Shown here one piece after another: positions 14,828 to 21,531 of a DNA stretch of 33,220 nt. Source of the stretch: Streptomyces tibetensis (GTDB taxonomy: Bacteria; Actinomycetota; Actinomycetes; Streptomycetales; Streptomycetaceae); assembly GCF_007655005.1 (NCBI RefSeq), contig NZ_SZVW01000039.1, positions 1 through 33,220 of the forward strand, written 5' to 3'. Each line of letters opens with the position of its first letter. Within the stretch, counting starts at the first letter, position 1. Position numbers and translations under genes: made by a program. Below the pieces are notes generated by a model, which had not been told where the DNA came from, searched no databases, and saw nothing but the letters and a program-made list of their open reading frames with translations.

Positions 14828-15562
14828 TCAGGCCCGCAGCACTCCGAGCCGCCCTTCCAGCTGGCTGAGCAACTCCCCGAGCAGGGATGCCAGTTCGCCC
14901 TGCTCGGGGACACCGAGGCCGGACAGCACGGCGGTCTCGTAGGCGAGCTGGACGGGCAGGATGCCGTCGACGAGATCGCGTCCGGCGTCGGTGAGGCGGA
15001 GGTGGACGACCCGCCGGTCACGGGTGTCCCCGCGCCGTTCGACCAGCCCGCGCCCGGTCAGCTGCTTCAGGCGTTTGGTGACGGCGGCCCCCGAGGAGAA
15101 GGTCTCCCTGGCCAGTTCCCCGGGCGTCAGCTCGTGCCCCGTACGACGCAGGGCGCCCAGCAGGTCGAACTCGGGCCGGCTGAGCCCCGCCCGGCGCAGG
15201 GGAGCGTCCTCGGCCTGCTGCAGCAGGGCGGCACAGCGGTTGATCCGCCCGATGATCTCCATCGGCCCGGTGTCGAGCCCGGGGTGCACGGCCTGCCACT
15301 GCCGCACCACCGCAGCGACGGTATCGCCCCGACGGCCACCGCCCGGGTCGTCGGTATCGGCGGAGGGGCCGCCGCGGACGGCGTCGTCCCCACGGCCACC
15401 GCCAGGGCTGTCGGCTTCGGCGGTGGTGCCACCACCCGGGGCGCTCCCCTCAGCCGCCGCTCCCGTTGCCCCGGCCCCGTCGGCCGCCCGCTCCTCCGCC
15501 GCCGGCCGCGGGCCGTGCCCCGTGTCGCTCCGCTCGGGCGATGGTCCTTCGGTCGGCGTCAT
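14828..15562 (-). CDS. MarR family transcriptional regulator with long disordered N-terminal tail
   Basis: 244-residue protein. Residues 1-88 are a glycine-, alanine- and aspartate-rich disordered tail. Residues 90-240 are a typical MarR domain: dimer helix MEIIGRINRCAALLQQAED, recognition region LTPGELARETFSSGAAVTKRLKQLTGRGLV (residues 145-174) and wing RRGDTRDRRVVHLRLTDAG. The tail contains an in-frame 20-residue duplication (residues 48-67 and 68-87). The ATG at 15562 overlaps the stop of the FUSC gene as ATGA, so translation is coupled; a start nearer the MarR domain is not excluded. As second gene of a transporter-like operon it probably represses that operon through the palindromes at 17234-17257, sensing a compound handled by the FUSC protein. 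Confidence 0.9.
   Translation of the reverse strand: MTPTEGPSPERSDTGHGPRPAAEERAADGAGATGAAAEGSAPGGGTTAEADSPGGGRGDDAVRGGPSADTDDPGGGRRGDTVAAVVRQWQAVHPGLDTGPMEIIGRINRCAALLQQAEDAPLRRAGLSRPEFDLLGALRRTGHELTPGELARETFSSGAAVTKRLKQLTGRGLVERRGDTRDRRVVHLRLTDAGRDLVDGILPVQLAYETAVLSGLGVPEQGELASLLGELLSQLEGRLGVLRA
15302..15421. repeat. Two direct copies of a 60-bp unit inside the marR gene
   Basis: 15302-15361 and 15362-15421 align with a period of exactly 60 bp with few mismatches (shared blocks include ACGGCCACCGCC and TCGGCGG). The period keeps the frame and produces two 20-residue units, AEADSPGGGRGDD and ADTDDPGGGRRGD types, in the disordered N-terminal tail of the MarR protein. Confidence 0.75.
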
Positions 15563-17223
15563 GGCCGTACGTCCTCCGTTTCTGTGGCCGGGTCCCGGTC
15601 CGGGAGCAGGCCCTGGCGTCGGGCCGTCGCGGCGAGCGTACGGTGTCCGGACTGCTCGGTGAGCACGACCCGCTCCTGGGGCAGGGCCCGCTGCCACCAT
15701 TCACCGGCGGCGGCGTCGGCGGTGGCACGCAGGTCGGCCAGGGCGACGGCGAGCCCGCGGCGGGCCGATTCCAGGGCCGTGGTGCCGGGGTCCGGCTCGG
15801 TCAGGAGGCGGGCGGCGTGCTCGCGGGCCCGGTCGGCGGCGGTCAGCGCGTGTTCGACACGGTCGCCCGCGCGCCGGTTGGTGACGGCCACGGCGGCGAC
15901 GAACCCCACCAGCGCACCGACGAGGGTGTCCACGACCCGCTCCGTCATCAGTGTCCTGGGCTCCTGGTATCCGGCGAACTCCGTGATGAGCAGGGCCATC
16001 GGCGTCACACAGACACTGCCGAGCCAGTAGTTCCGGCTGATCAGCACCTCCGCGCCGAAGCTGAAGGCCAGGCAGCACAGCACGAGCGCCACCGGACCCA
16101 GGTGCGCGAGCGGGACGACGGCCAGGAAGACGAGAACGCCGACGACGTTGCCCACGACCCGCTGGACGGCCCGGCTCCAGGTCAGTGCGATGTTGGCCTG
16201 GTAGAGCGAGGCGGCGGTGACCAGTGCCCAGTAGGGGCGGCCGATCCCGAGGGCGAGGGAGGCGTAGCCGGCGAGTGCGCAGCCGAGTGCGGTACGCACC
16301 GCGAGCGGGGTCAGCGGCCCCAGCCGCGCCCAGAGCGGCCGGGCCGCGGCCGCGCCGAGCAGTTCGTCGGCGCCCGCGTCCGGCAGTCCGGCCTCCGGGA
16401 CGGACCCGGTGCCGCGCAGCGAACCCGCCCACGCGCGCAGCCGCCCCGCGTCCGTCTCCGCCGGCGCCGCGAGGGCGACCTCGGCACGGACGACGAGCCG
16501 TTCGAGAGCTCGCCGGGTCCTGGAGGGGGCGTTGGTGGAGAGCAGCGACTGCCAGGCGGCCTGCACGGCGGCATAGCCCGCGGCGCGGGCCCGGGCGTGG
16601 CCCTCACCCGTGCCGCCGGTGCCGGCGTACCCGGCGGCGGCCTTCAGGGCGGCGGCGGTGGCGCGGCGCTCCGGTCCGTGCGGCCTCAGGAGCGCGGGCG
16701 CCATGCAGACCAGCCAGGCCCAGGCCCCCGTTCCGGCGGCCAGGGCCAGATGTCCGGGCACCTGACCGAGGGTCTGCGGCGCGAACAGGGAGGCGGAGCT
16801 GACGAAGGTGAGGACGACGTTGCCCGGCGGACCGACCCGGGTGGCGTCGCACAGCACCTTCTGCGCGGCGGCCAGCAGCGCACCGACAGTGACCAGGACG
16901 ACGGCACTGCCGGTGAGCGAGGCCGCGACCAGGGCCACGGCCAGCCCGCCGAGCATGCCGAGCACCACCCACGCCAGGACTCCGGCCCGGGCGGCGTACG
17001 GGCGGTTGTGGGCGTACAGCGCGCACAGGGAGCCGGCCATCGCGTACATCACCAGGTCGAGCCGGCCGAGCGCGAGCAGGGTGAGGGCGGGCGGGGCGAT
17101 CGCCGCGACGACGCTCAGAGCGGGCTTGAACCAGATCTCCGAGGGCCTGCCGAGGCGCAGCACGCCCACCAGGGGGAGACGCCGGGCGGGTGGGGCGGAC
17201 GGGGTGGGGGGCGCACTGCTCAT
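15559..17223 (-). CDS. FUSC family membrane protein (aromatic-acid exporter-like)
   Basis: 554-residue integral membrane protein. Two hydrophobic bundles, about residues 28-170 and 315-465, flank a soluble central region. The second bundle has the FUSC_2 hallmark: PLAVRTALGCALAGYASLALGIGRPYWALVTAASLY, then TWSRAVQRVVGNVVGVLVFLAVVPL. A helical C-terminal domain follows (VEHALTAADRAREHAARLL onward). Relatives include aromatic-acid efflux proteins and YccS-like proteins, so export of an aromatic or amphipathic compound is the working guess. The ATG at 17223 is preferred; the frame is open further upstream but crosses the promoter and operators. First gene of the operon with marR, ATGA overlap at its stop. 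Confidence 0.9.
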   Translation of the reverse strand: MSSAPPTPSAPPARRLPLVGVLRLGRPSEIWFKPALSVVAAIAPPALTLLALGRLDLVMYAMAGSLCALYAHNRPYAARAGVLAWVVLGMLGGLAVALVAASLTGSAVVLVTVGALLAAAQKVLCDATRVGPPGNVVLTFVSSASLFAPQTLGQVPGHLALAAGTGAWAWLVCMAPALLRPHGPERRATAAALKAAAGYAGTGGTGEGHARARAAGYAAVQAAWQSLLSTNAPSRTRRALERLVVRAEVALAAPAETDAGRLRAWAGSLRGTGSVPEAGLPDAGADELLGAAAARPLWARLGPLTPLAVRTALGCALAGYASLALGIGRPYWALVTAASLYQANIALTWSRAVQRVVGNVVGVLVFLAVVPLAHLGPVALVLCCLAFSFGAEVLISRNYWLGSVCVTPMALLITEFAGYQEPRTLMTERVVDTLVGALVGFVAAVAVTNRRAGDRVEHALTAADRAREHAARLLTEPDPGTTALESARRGLAVALADLRATADAAAGEWWQRALPQERVVLTEQSGHRTLAATARRQGLLPDRDPATETEDVRP

Positions 17224-17233
17224 GACCACGAGG

Positions 17234-17257
17234 TTAACACGTGTTTTACTCGTAAAG
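17234..17257. promoter_or_regulatory. Adjacent palindromes before the FUSC-marR operon
   Basis: AACACGTGTT (17236-17245) is a perfect 10-bp palindrome. Directly joined to it, TTTACTCGTAAA (17245-17256) has perfect TTTAC/GTAAA arms. Both lie 12-35 nt upstream of the FUSC start codon, in an AT-rich island where promoter elements are expected (TATGCT on the minus strand just beyond). The position and symmetry fit autoregulatory MarR operators. Binding by this MarR is inferred. Confidence 0.65.
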
Positions 17258-17372
17258 CATATCGTCTCACCTCGCGTGCTCCGTCGAATGCTCCCCGTGT
17301 ACACCCTTGCGCTTGCGTGCGCGCCGCATGGCCCGGGCATCGAATGACCGACCGTCGAACGGGGAGGTGCGC

Positions 17373-17921
17373 GTGCACGGACCGGCTTCGTCCGGCTGGC
17401 TGCTGGTGGCGCTCTGCGCGGTGACCGGCGCCTACTGCCTGGCGCGGATGCGCGGCGGCGCCGAAGGGCAGCGCAGCGCCGCGGGCGGCGAGGCGCTGAT
17501 GGGTTTCGGGATGGCCGCGATGGCCGTTCCGGCGGCGGTGTACACGCCACCCGCGTGGGCGTGGCCCTTCTTCGCGGCGGTGTTCGGGGCGGCGGGCGTC
17601 CACGCGCTGTGGGCGGCGCGGGCCGGCGCGCACCATCTCCATCACCTGGTGGGGGCCGCCGCGATGGTCTACATGTCCGTCGTCATGGCCGGCTCTCCCG
17701 CGCACGCGCACGGTCAGGGCGGATCGGGTGTTCCGCTGCTGACCGGGGCGCTCCTGCTCTACTTCGCCGGGTACGTGCTCCTGACCGGGGTCCGTCTGGT
17801 GCCGGTCGCCGCCGCGGCGGGGGGTGCCGGCCCCGCCGGGTGGGGCGGCCGGCCGGAGCTCGCGCGGGCCTGCCGGCTGTCCATGGCGATCGCGATGGTG
17901 GCGATGCTGCTGACGCTGTGA
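17373..17921 (+). CDS. DUF5134 family membrane protein
   Basis: 182-residue polytopic membrane protein with about five hydrophobic segments, at residues 7-24, 40-58, 61-83, 93-108 and 121-145, plus a C-terminal helix. A histidine-rich patch (AGAHHLHHLVGAAAMVYMSVVMAGSPAHAHG) with methionines lies in the middle. Such His/Met clusters are often metal-related, though DUF5134 has no assigned function. The GTG at 17373 is chosen because GGGGAGG lies 5 nt upstream; the frame is open 22 codons earlier but overlaps the divergent FUSC promoter. It is followed by the M56 peptidase gene on the same strand, from which it is separated by a degenerate repeat. Confidence 0.8.
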   Translation: MHGPASSGWLLVALCAVTGAYCLARMRGGAEGQRSAAGGEALMGFGMAAMAVPAAVYTPPAWAWPFFAAVFGAAGVHALWAARAGAHHLHHLVGAAAMVYMSVVMAGSPAHAHGQGGSGVPLLTGALLLYFAGYVLLTGVRLVPVAAAAGGAGPAGWGGRPELARACRLSMAIAMVAMLLTL

Positions 17922-17933
17922 GCGGGGCCGCCC

Positions 17934-18078
17934 CGGCACCCCGGAAAATTCGGCGGCCCAGCACCCTGAAAGATCCGCCGCCCCGGCACCCTCTAAGATC
18001 CGCCCGCGCAGCGCTCAAGACCCGCCCGCCCGGCAATCAGGACCCGCCGGCCCGGCGCTCCCGGAAGATCCACCGTCC
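17934..18078. repeat. Degenerate tandem repeat of about 25 bp
   Basis: Starting 12 nt after the DUF5134 stop, units beginning CGGCACCC or CAGCACCC and containing AAGATCCGCC repeat with a period of exactly 25 bp three times (17934, 17959, 17984). Shorter or longer copies follow at 18009 (22 bp), 18031 (22 bp) and 18053 (26 bp); traces continue to about 18120. It fills most of the gap before the M56 gene. No coding capacity is evident. Its function, if any, is unknown. Confidence 0.75.
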
Positions 18079-18174
18079 CGGCGTCCACCTCCGTGAGGCC
18101 CCGGCGCCCCAACGGATCCGTTGTCTGCGTCACTTTGGCGTCAGAACTCGTACCCCTGAGCGGCGCGGCGCTCA

Positions 18175-18186
18175 TAGGCTGCCCTC
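18175..18186 (+). promoter_or_regulatory. Leaderless-type -10 element (TAGGCT) of the M56 gene
   Basis: TAGGCT at 18175-18180 matches TANNNT and ends 6 nt before the ATG at 18187. No ribosome-binding site is present between them, so the M56 transcript is probably leaderless. A -35 is not obvious. Confidence 0.5.
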
Positions 18187-19122
18187 ATGATGCTCACCGC
18201 CGCGCTGTTGCTGCTCGGCGCCCTGACCGCCGTGGTTGCCCCCCGGCTGCTCGCCCGGGCGGACTGGCCGGACCGTGAGCCGGTGGTGGCGCTGTGGGTG
18301 TGGCAGTGCGCGGTGGCGGCCGTCCTCGTGTGCTGCGCCCTGTCGATGACGCTCAGTGCGGCCGCGGCCTGGCACGCGGTCGGGGGGCACCTCTTCGCCA
18401 CGGCCCCGCGTGCGGTCGTCGAGGCCTACGCCCTCGGCACGGCGGGCCCCTGGGCGGCGACCACGGCGCTCGCGCTGGCCGGCGGCGGGCTGTGGAGCGC
18501 GGCGATGCTGCTGCGCGAGATCGGCCGGGCCCGCGCTCGGCGTCGCCGTCGACGGGCCGATCTGCTGGTCCGTGCTCCGCTGCTGCCGGGCGAGGTGGCC
18601 GTCTCGGGTCGGCTGGTCGTCCTGGAGAGCGAGCAGCCCGACGCCTGGTGGCAGCCCGGCACTCCCCCGCAACTGGTCGTCACCACGGCCGCGTTGCACC
18701 GGCTGAAGGGCCGGCAGCTGGACGCCGTGCTCGCCCACGAGCAGGGCCACGCCCGAGCCCGGCACGACTGGCTGCTGAACTGCTCCTCGGCGCTGGCCGG
18801 CGGCTTTCCGCAGGTGCCGGTGTTCGCAGCGTTCCGCGACGAGATGCACCGCCTGGTCGAACTCGCCGCCGACGACACGGCGTCGCGCCGCTTCGGCCGG
18901 CTGACCACAGCTCTGGCGCTGGTCGAACTGAACGAGCACCGCGGCGTGTTCGGGCCCTGCCCGACACCGCAGGCCCATGTCCCGGCCCGGGTGAACCGGT
19001 TGCTCACTCCCCCGGACCGGCTGACCGCGGCGCGGCGCCTGCGGCTGACGGCGGCGGCCGCGCTGGTACCCGTGGTGCCGGTGTTGCTGGCGTTCGTGCC
19101 GGGATTGCGGGCACTGGGGTAG
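18187..19122 (+). CDS. M56 family membrane metallopeptidase (BlaR1-like)
   Basis: 311-residue membrane protein with a zinc-peptidase domain. Membrane segments lie near residues 3-22, 35-58 and 84-109, and another near the C-terminus (293-310). The zinc motif HExxH is H184-EQG-H188 in VLAHEQGHARARHDWL, and the third ligand is E225 in the ELAAD block. M56 proteins such as BlaR1 and MecR1 usually cleave a BlaI/CopY-type repressor; here there is no BlaI gene and no penicillin-binding sensor domain, so the target is unknown. It follows DUF5134 on the same strand, and both may work together, but a separate leaderless promoter is present. Confidence 0.9.
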   Translation: MMLTAALLLLGALTAVVAPRLLARADWPDREPVVALWVWQCAVAAVLVCCALSMTLSAAAAWHAVGGHLFATAPRAVVEAYALGTAGPWAATTALALAGGGLWSAAMLLREIGRARARRRRRRADLLVRAPLLPGEVAVSGRLVVLESEQPDAWWQPGTPPQLVVTTAALHRLKGRQLDAVLAHEQGHARARHDWLLNCSSALAGGFPQVPVFAAFRDEMHRLVELAADDTASRRFGRLTTALALVELNEHRGVFGPCPTPQAHVPARVNRLLTPPDRLTAARRLRLTAAAALVPVVPVLLAFVPGLRALG

Positions 19123-19237
19123 CGAAGGGCCCCGGATACCCCGCGGAGGACACGGCATGACCGAAGCACGTCGCCTCGCCGGCAGAAGATCGTCCCCGTA
19201 CTGGATCCGGACCCCCCGGTTCAGCGAGGATCGCTGT

Positions 19238-19945
19238 ATGCACACCTCGTCCGTCGACTCCCCGCCCCGTCCGGAACACCGCACCACCGCCGGTCTCGCC
19301 GGCGCTCTGGCCCTGTGCTCGACGCTGCTGCTGGTCCTCGTCGCGGCCAGATGGAGCCCGTTGATCGGCGTGGACGGGGACATCTCCGACACCACCCACC
19401 GCTGGGCGGTCGACGAACCGGTCCTCACCCAGACGTGCCGCATCCTCACGGACTGGGTGTGGGATCCCTGGACGATGCGTCTGCTGTGCGCGGCCGTCGT
19501 CGTGTGGCTGGTGGTGCGCTGGGCGGCCCGCTGGACGGCGGTGTGGCTGGCGCTGGCCGTCGCGCTGGGCACCCTGCTGCAGCAGGGCATCAAGGCTGCG
19601 GTGGACCGTCCCCGCCCGGTCTGGCCCGACCCCGTCGACTCCGCCCACTACTCGGCGTTCCCGTCGGGCCACGCCATGACCGCCACTGTGGTCTGCGGCC
19701 TGCTGCTGTGGCTGCTGCACCGGCACGGCGTCGGCCGGGCCGTGTGGCGTACCGCCGTGGCGGTGGCCGTCGTCTCCGTGGTCGGGGTCGGTCTGACGCG
19801 TATCTGGCTCGGCGTCCACTGGCCGTCGGACGTGCTGGGCGGCTGGCTGCTGGGCACGATGGTGGTGGCCCTCGCGGTGTGGGTCCACCGGCGCTGGCAG
19901 CCCTCTGCCCGGGATCTTCCCCTGCCGCACGACGCGGTTTCGTAG
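19238..19945 (+). CDS. PAP2-family membrane phosphatase
   Basis: 235-residue phosphatidic acid phosphatase type 2 / acid phosphatase. All three catalytic motifs are intact: KX6RP at K119 to P127 (KAAVDRPRP), PSGH at 142-145, and R188 with H194 and D198 in TRIWLGVHWPSD. Five to six membrane helices surround them. It likely dephosphorylates lipid phosphates such as phosphatidate or undecaprenyl diphosphate at the outer face. The start at 19238 is preferred over an in-frame ATG at 19157. The 27 intervening codons include AGA AGA, GAA, GCA and TGT, unlike the nearly pure G/C third positions of the gene itself; however, the upstream ATG has a good GGAGG. The stop codon TAG is part of the next gene's promoter element. 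Confidence 0.88.
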   Translation: MHTSSVDSPPRPEHRTTAGLAGALALCSTLLLVLVAARWSPLIGVDGDISDTTHRWAVDEPVLTQTCRILTDWVWDPWTMRLLCAAVVVWLVVRWAARWTAVWLALAVALGTLLQQGIKAAVDRPRPVWPDPVDSAHYSAFPSGHAMTATVVCGLLLWLLHRHGVGRAVWRTAVAVAVVSVVGVGLTRIWLGVHWPSDVLGGWLLGTMVVALAVWVHRRWQPSARDLPLPHDAVS

Positions 19946-19954
19946 GATCGCCGC
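19943..19954 (+). promoter_or_regulatory. Leaderless-type -10 element (TAGGAT) overlapping a stop codon
   Basis: TAGGAT at 19943-19948 is a near-consensus -10 ending 6 nt before the ATG of the HAD gene. Its first three bases are the stop codon of the PAP2 gene. There is no ribosome-binding site before the ATG. Leaderless transcription of the HAD gene is likely, although read-through from PAP2 is also possible. Confidence 0.55.
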
Positions 19955-20644
19955 ATGACGGCCGTGCTCTTCGACTTCTCCGGAACCCTCTTCCGCGTCG
20001 AGTCCACCGACTCCTGGCTGCGGGGCGCCCTGGCCGGGACCGATGTCCGGCTCGCGGAGGCCGAGTTGGCCGCCGCGGTACGGGCGCTGGAGGCGGTCGG
20101 GGCGCTGCCCGGCGGCGGTGATCCCGCACGGGTCCCGGAGGAACTGGCGGACGCCTGGCTGATCCGCGACCGGAGCGCCGCCCTGCACCGGGCCGCCTAC
20201 ACCGGTCTGTCCCGGCAGGTCCCGCTGCCCGACCCGGCGCTGTACGACGCGTTGTACGACCGCCACATGGCCCCGGCCGCGTGGTCCCCGTACCCGGACG
20301 CCGTCGAGGTGCTGCGCACGTTGCGGGAGCGGGGCGTTCCGGTCGGGGTGGTCAGCAACATCGGCTGGGACCTGCGGCCGGTCTTCCGCGCGCACGGCCT
20401 CGATCCCTACATCGACGCGTACGTCCTGTCGTTCGAGCACGGCGTTCAGAAGCCCGACCCGCGGCTGTTCGCCACCGCCTGCGAGGCGCTCGGCGCCGAT
20501 CCGCGCACGACCTTGATGGTCGGCGACGACCGCCGGGCGGACGGCGGCGCCGCCGCGCTGGGATGCGGGGTGCACTTCGTGGACCACCTGCCGGCGGCCG
20601 ACCGGCCGGACGGGCTGAGGCCGGTCCTGGATCTGGTGAGCTGA
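19955..20644 (+). CDS. HAD superfamily hydrolase with atypical DFSGT motif
   Basis: 229-residue haloacid dehalogenase-type hydrolase with a helical cap (about 15-100). Nucleophile D7 lies in LFDFSGTLF. Motif II is VVSNIGWD, the lysine is in FEHGVQKPDPRLF and motif IV is MVGDDRRADGGAAALG. The residue two after the nucleophile is serine (S9) instead of the aspartate that serves as general acid in ordinary HAD phosphatases. Substitution here occurs in dehalogenases and phosphonatases, so phosphatase activity may be altered. The start is fixed by the leaderless promoter element and the family N-terminus. It lies 9 nt after the PAP2 stop, so the two could also be co-expressed. Confidence 0.88.
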   Translation: MTAVLFDFSGTLFRVESTDSWLRGALAGTDVRLAEAELAAAVRALEAVGALPGGGDPARVPEELADAWLIRDRSAALHRAAYTGLSRQVPLPDPALYDALYDRHMAPAAWSPYPDAVEVLRTLRERGVPVGVVSNIGWDLRPVFRAHGLDPYIDAYVLSFEHGVQKPDPRLFATACEALGADPRTTLMVGDDRRADGGAAALGCGVHFVDHLPAADRPDGLRPVLDLVS

Positions 20645-20805
20645 GCCGACCCGCCGCCCGCAGGAGGTGCCTGGGCGCCGCCGGAAGGTAGCCCAAGGCC
20701 ACTACCAGGGCCGACTGCTCGCCCGCCTCGGACGATCCCCCGCGTCGCCCGAGGCAGACGGCATCACCGGCCGGACCTGACAGGTCGTGGCCGGACTCCT
20801 CCGAG

Positions 20806-20829
20806 TATAGTTGGCTGGCAGCCAGTCAA
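20806..20829 (+). promoter_or_regulatory. tetR promoter -10 (TATAGT) with overlapping operator
   Basis: TATAGT (20806-20811) is directly followed by TTGGCTGGC-A-GCCAGTCAA (20811-20829), a dyad with 9-bp arms and one mismatch. The dyad sits over the expected transcription start, 15 nt before the tetR ATG; AGGAG lies 7 nt before the ATG. This is a textbook arrangement for TetR autorepression. The exact regulator is inferred from adjacency. Confidence 0.7.
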
Positions 20830-20844
20830 CACAGGAGTTGCAGC

Positions 20845-21531
20845 ATGTCTCCGCGTAGCGCCTCGGTGAACGAAGAGTTGCGGCGGCGTTCCCGTGAGCG
20901 GCTCCTGCAGGCGGCGGTCGAGTTGGTGAGCGAGCGCGGCTACGACGCGACCACGCTCGGCGACATCGCCGACCGGGCGGGGTCGGCCCGCGGCCTGGTG
21001 TCGTACTACTTTCCCGGCAAGCGGCAGTTGGTGCAGTCCGCGGTGCACCGGCTGATGCACCGCACGCTGGAAGAGGCGCTGGAGCGCGAGCCGCGCACCG
21101 AGGACGGCCGGGAGCGGATGGCCCGGGCCATCGACGCGATCCTGGGCCTGGCCAGGGACCAACCCGTGCTGATGCGCCAGCACATGGCGGGGATCCTGCA
21201 GGCCGAGGGCTTCATGCAGTGCCCGGAGCAGCGGCGGCTGGCCGAGCTGCTGCGGGACACCATGGCCCGGCACGGGTCGCCGGACGTCGAGAGCGACTAC
21301 CCGATGATGCGCGCCCTGCTGATGGGCGCGGTGTACGCGGCCCTGGTGCCGGGGGCGCCGATGCCGGTGCCGGTGCTGCGGGCCGAGCTGTTCAAGCGCT
21401 ACCGGCTCGACCGGGAGCTGGGCCTCCCGCCGGAAACCGCAGCTTCCGGCGGGAGGGGCGACAGGGATCTGTCGCGGTTCTTCGCGACCGGGGCCGCACC
21501 GGAGTGCGACCCTGGGGATCAGTCGAAGTAG
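20845..21531 (+). CDS. TetR family transcriptional regulator
   Basis: 228-residue repressor. The N-terminal HTH is complete: RRRSRERLLQAAVELVSERGYDATTLGDIADRAGSARGLVSYYFPGKRQLVQSAV (about residues 13-68). The C-terminal ligand domain contains ILGLARDQPVLMRQHMAGILQAEGFM and ends near residue 190. The remaining tail of about 35 residues is encoded across a perfect 13-bp inverted repeat (21423-21456) that looks like a terminator; related proteins usually stop before such a region, so the tail may be a recent read-out from a lost stop codon. The end overlaps the convergent LVIVD gene by 13 nt. It likely controls its own promoter through the dyad at 20811-20829. Its other targets are not evident. 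Confidence 0.92.
   Translation: MSPRSASVNEELRRRSRERLLQAAVELVSERGYDATTLGDIADRAGSARGLVSYYFPGKRQLVQSAVHRLMHRTLEEALEREPRTEDGRERMARAIDAILGLARDQPVLMRQHMAGILQAEGFMQCPEQRRLAELLRDTMARHGSPDVESDYPMMRALLMGAVYAALVPGAPMPVPVLRAELFKRYRLDRELGLPPETAASGGRGDRDLSRFFATGAAPECDPGDQSK
21423..21456. terminator. Perfect 13-bp hairpin inside the 3' end of tetR
   Basis: CCTCCCGCCGGAA and TTCCGGCGGGAGG are perfect arms around an 8-nt loop. It lies 63 nt beyond the stop of the convergent LVIVD gene and about 75 nt before the tetR stop. GC-rich hairpins without a T tract commonly terminate transcription in Streptomyces, so a bidirectional terminator is likely. It is unusual that the tetR frame runs through it. Confidence 0.7.

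Noticed and set aside
15466..17424. Plus-strand open frame of 652 codons opposite the FUSC gene
   Set aside because: Composition is Gly/Arg/Gln shadow-like with no domain, while the minus strand has a complete FUSC protein.
17934..18120. Repeat array considered as CRISPR
   Set aside because: Units are contiguous, of unequal length and without unique spacers; no cas genes are present.
19157..19237. N-terminal extension of the PAP2 protein from an ATG with GGAGG
   Set aside because: The 27 codons include AGA AGA, GAA, GCA and TGT, atypical for the genome, and add a non-hydrophobic stretch before the first helix; kept only as an alternative start.
19004..20587. Minus-strand 527-codon frame opposite PAP2 and HAD genes
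   Set aside because: Shadow of two genes with intact catalytic motifs on the plus strand.
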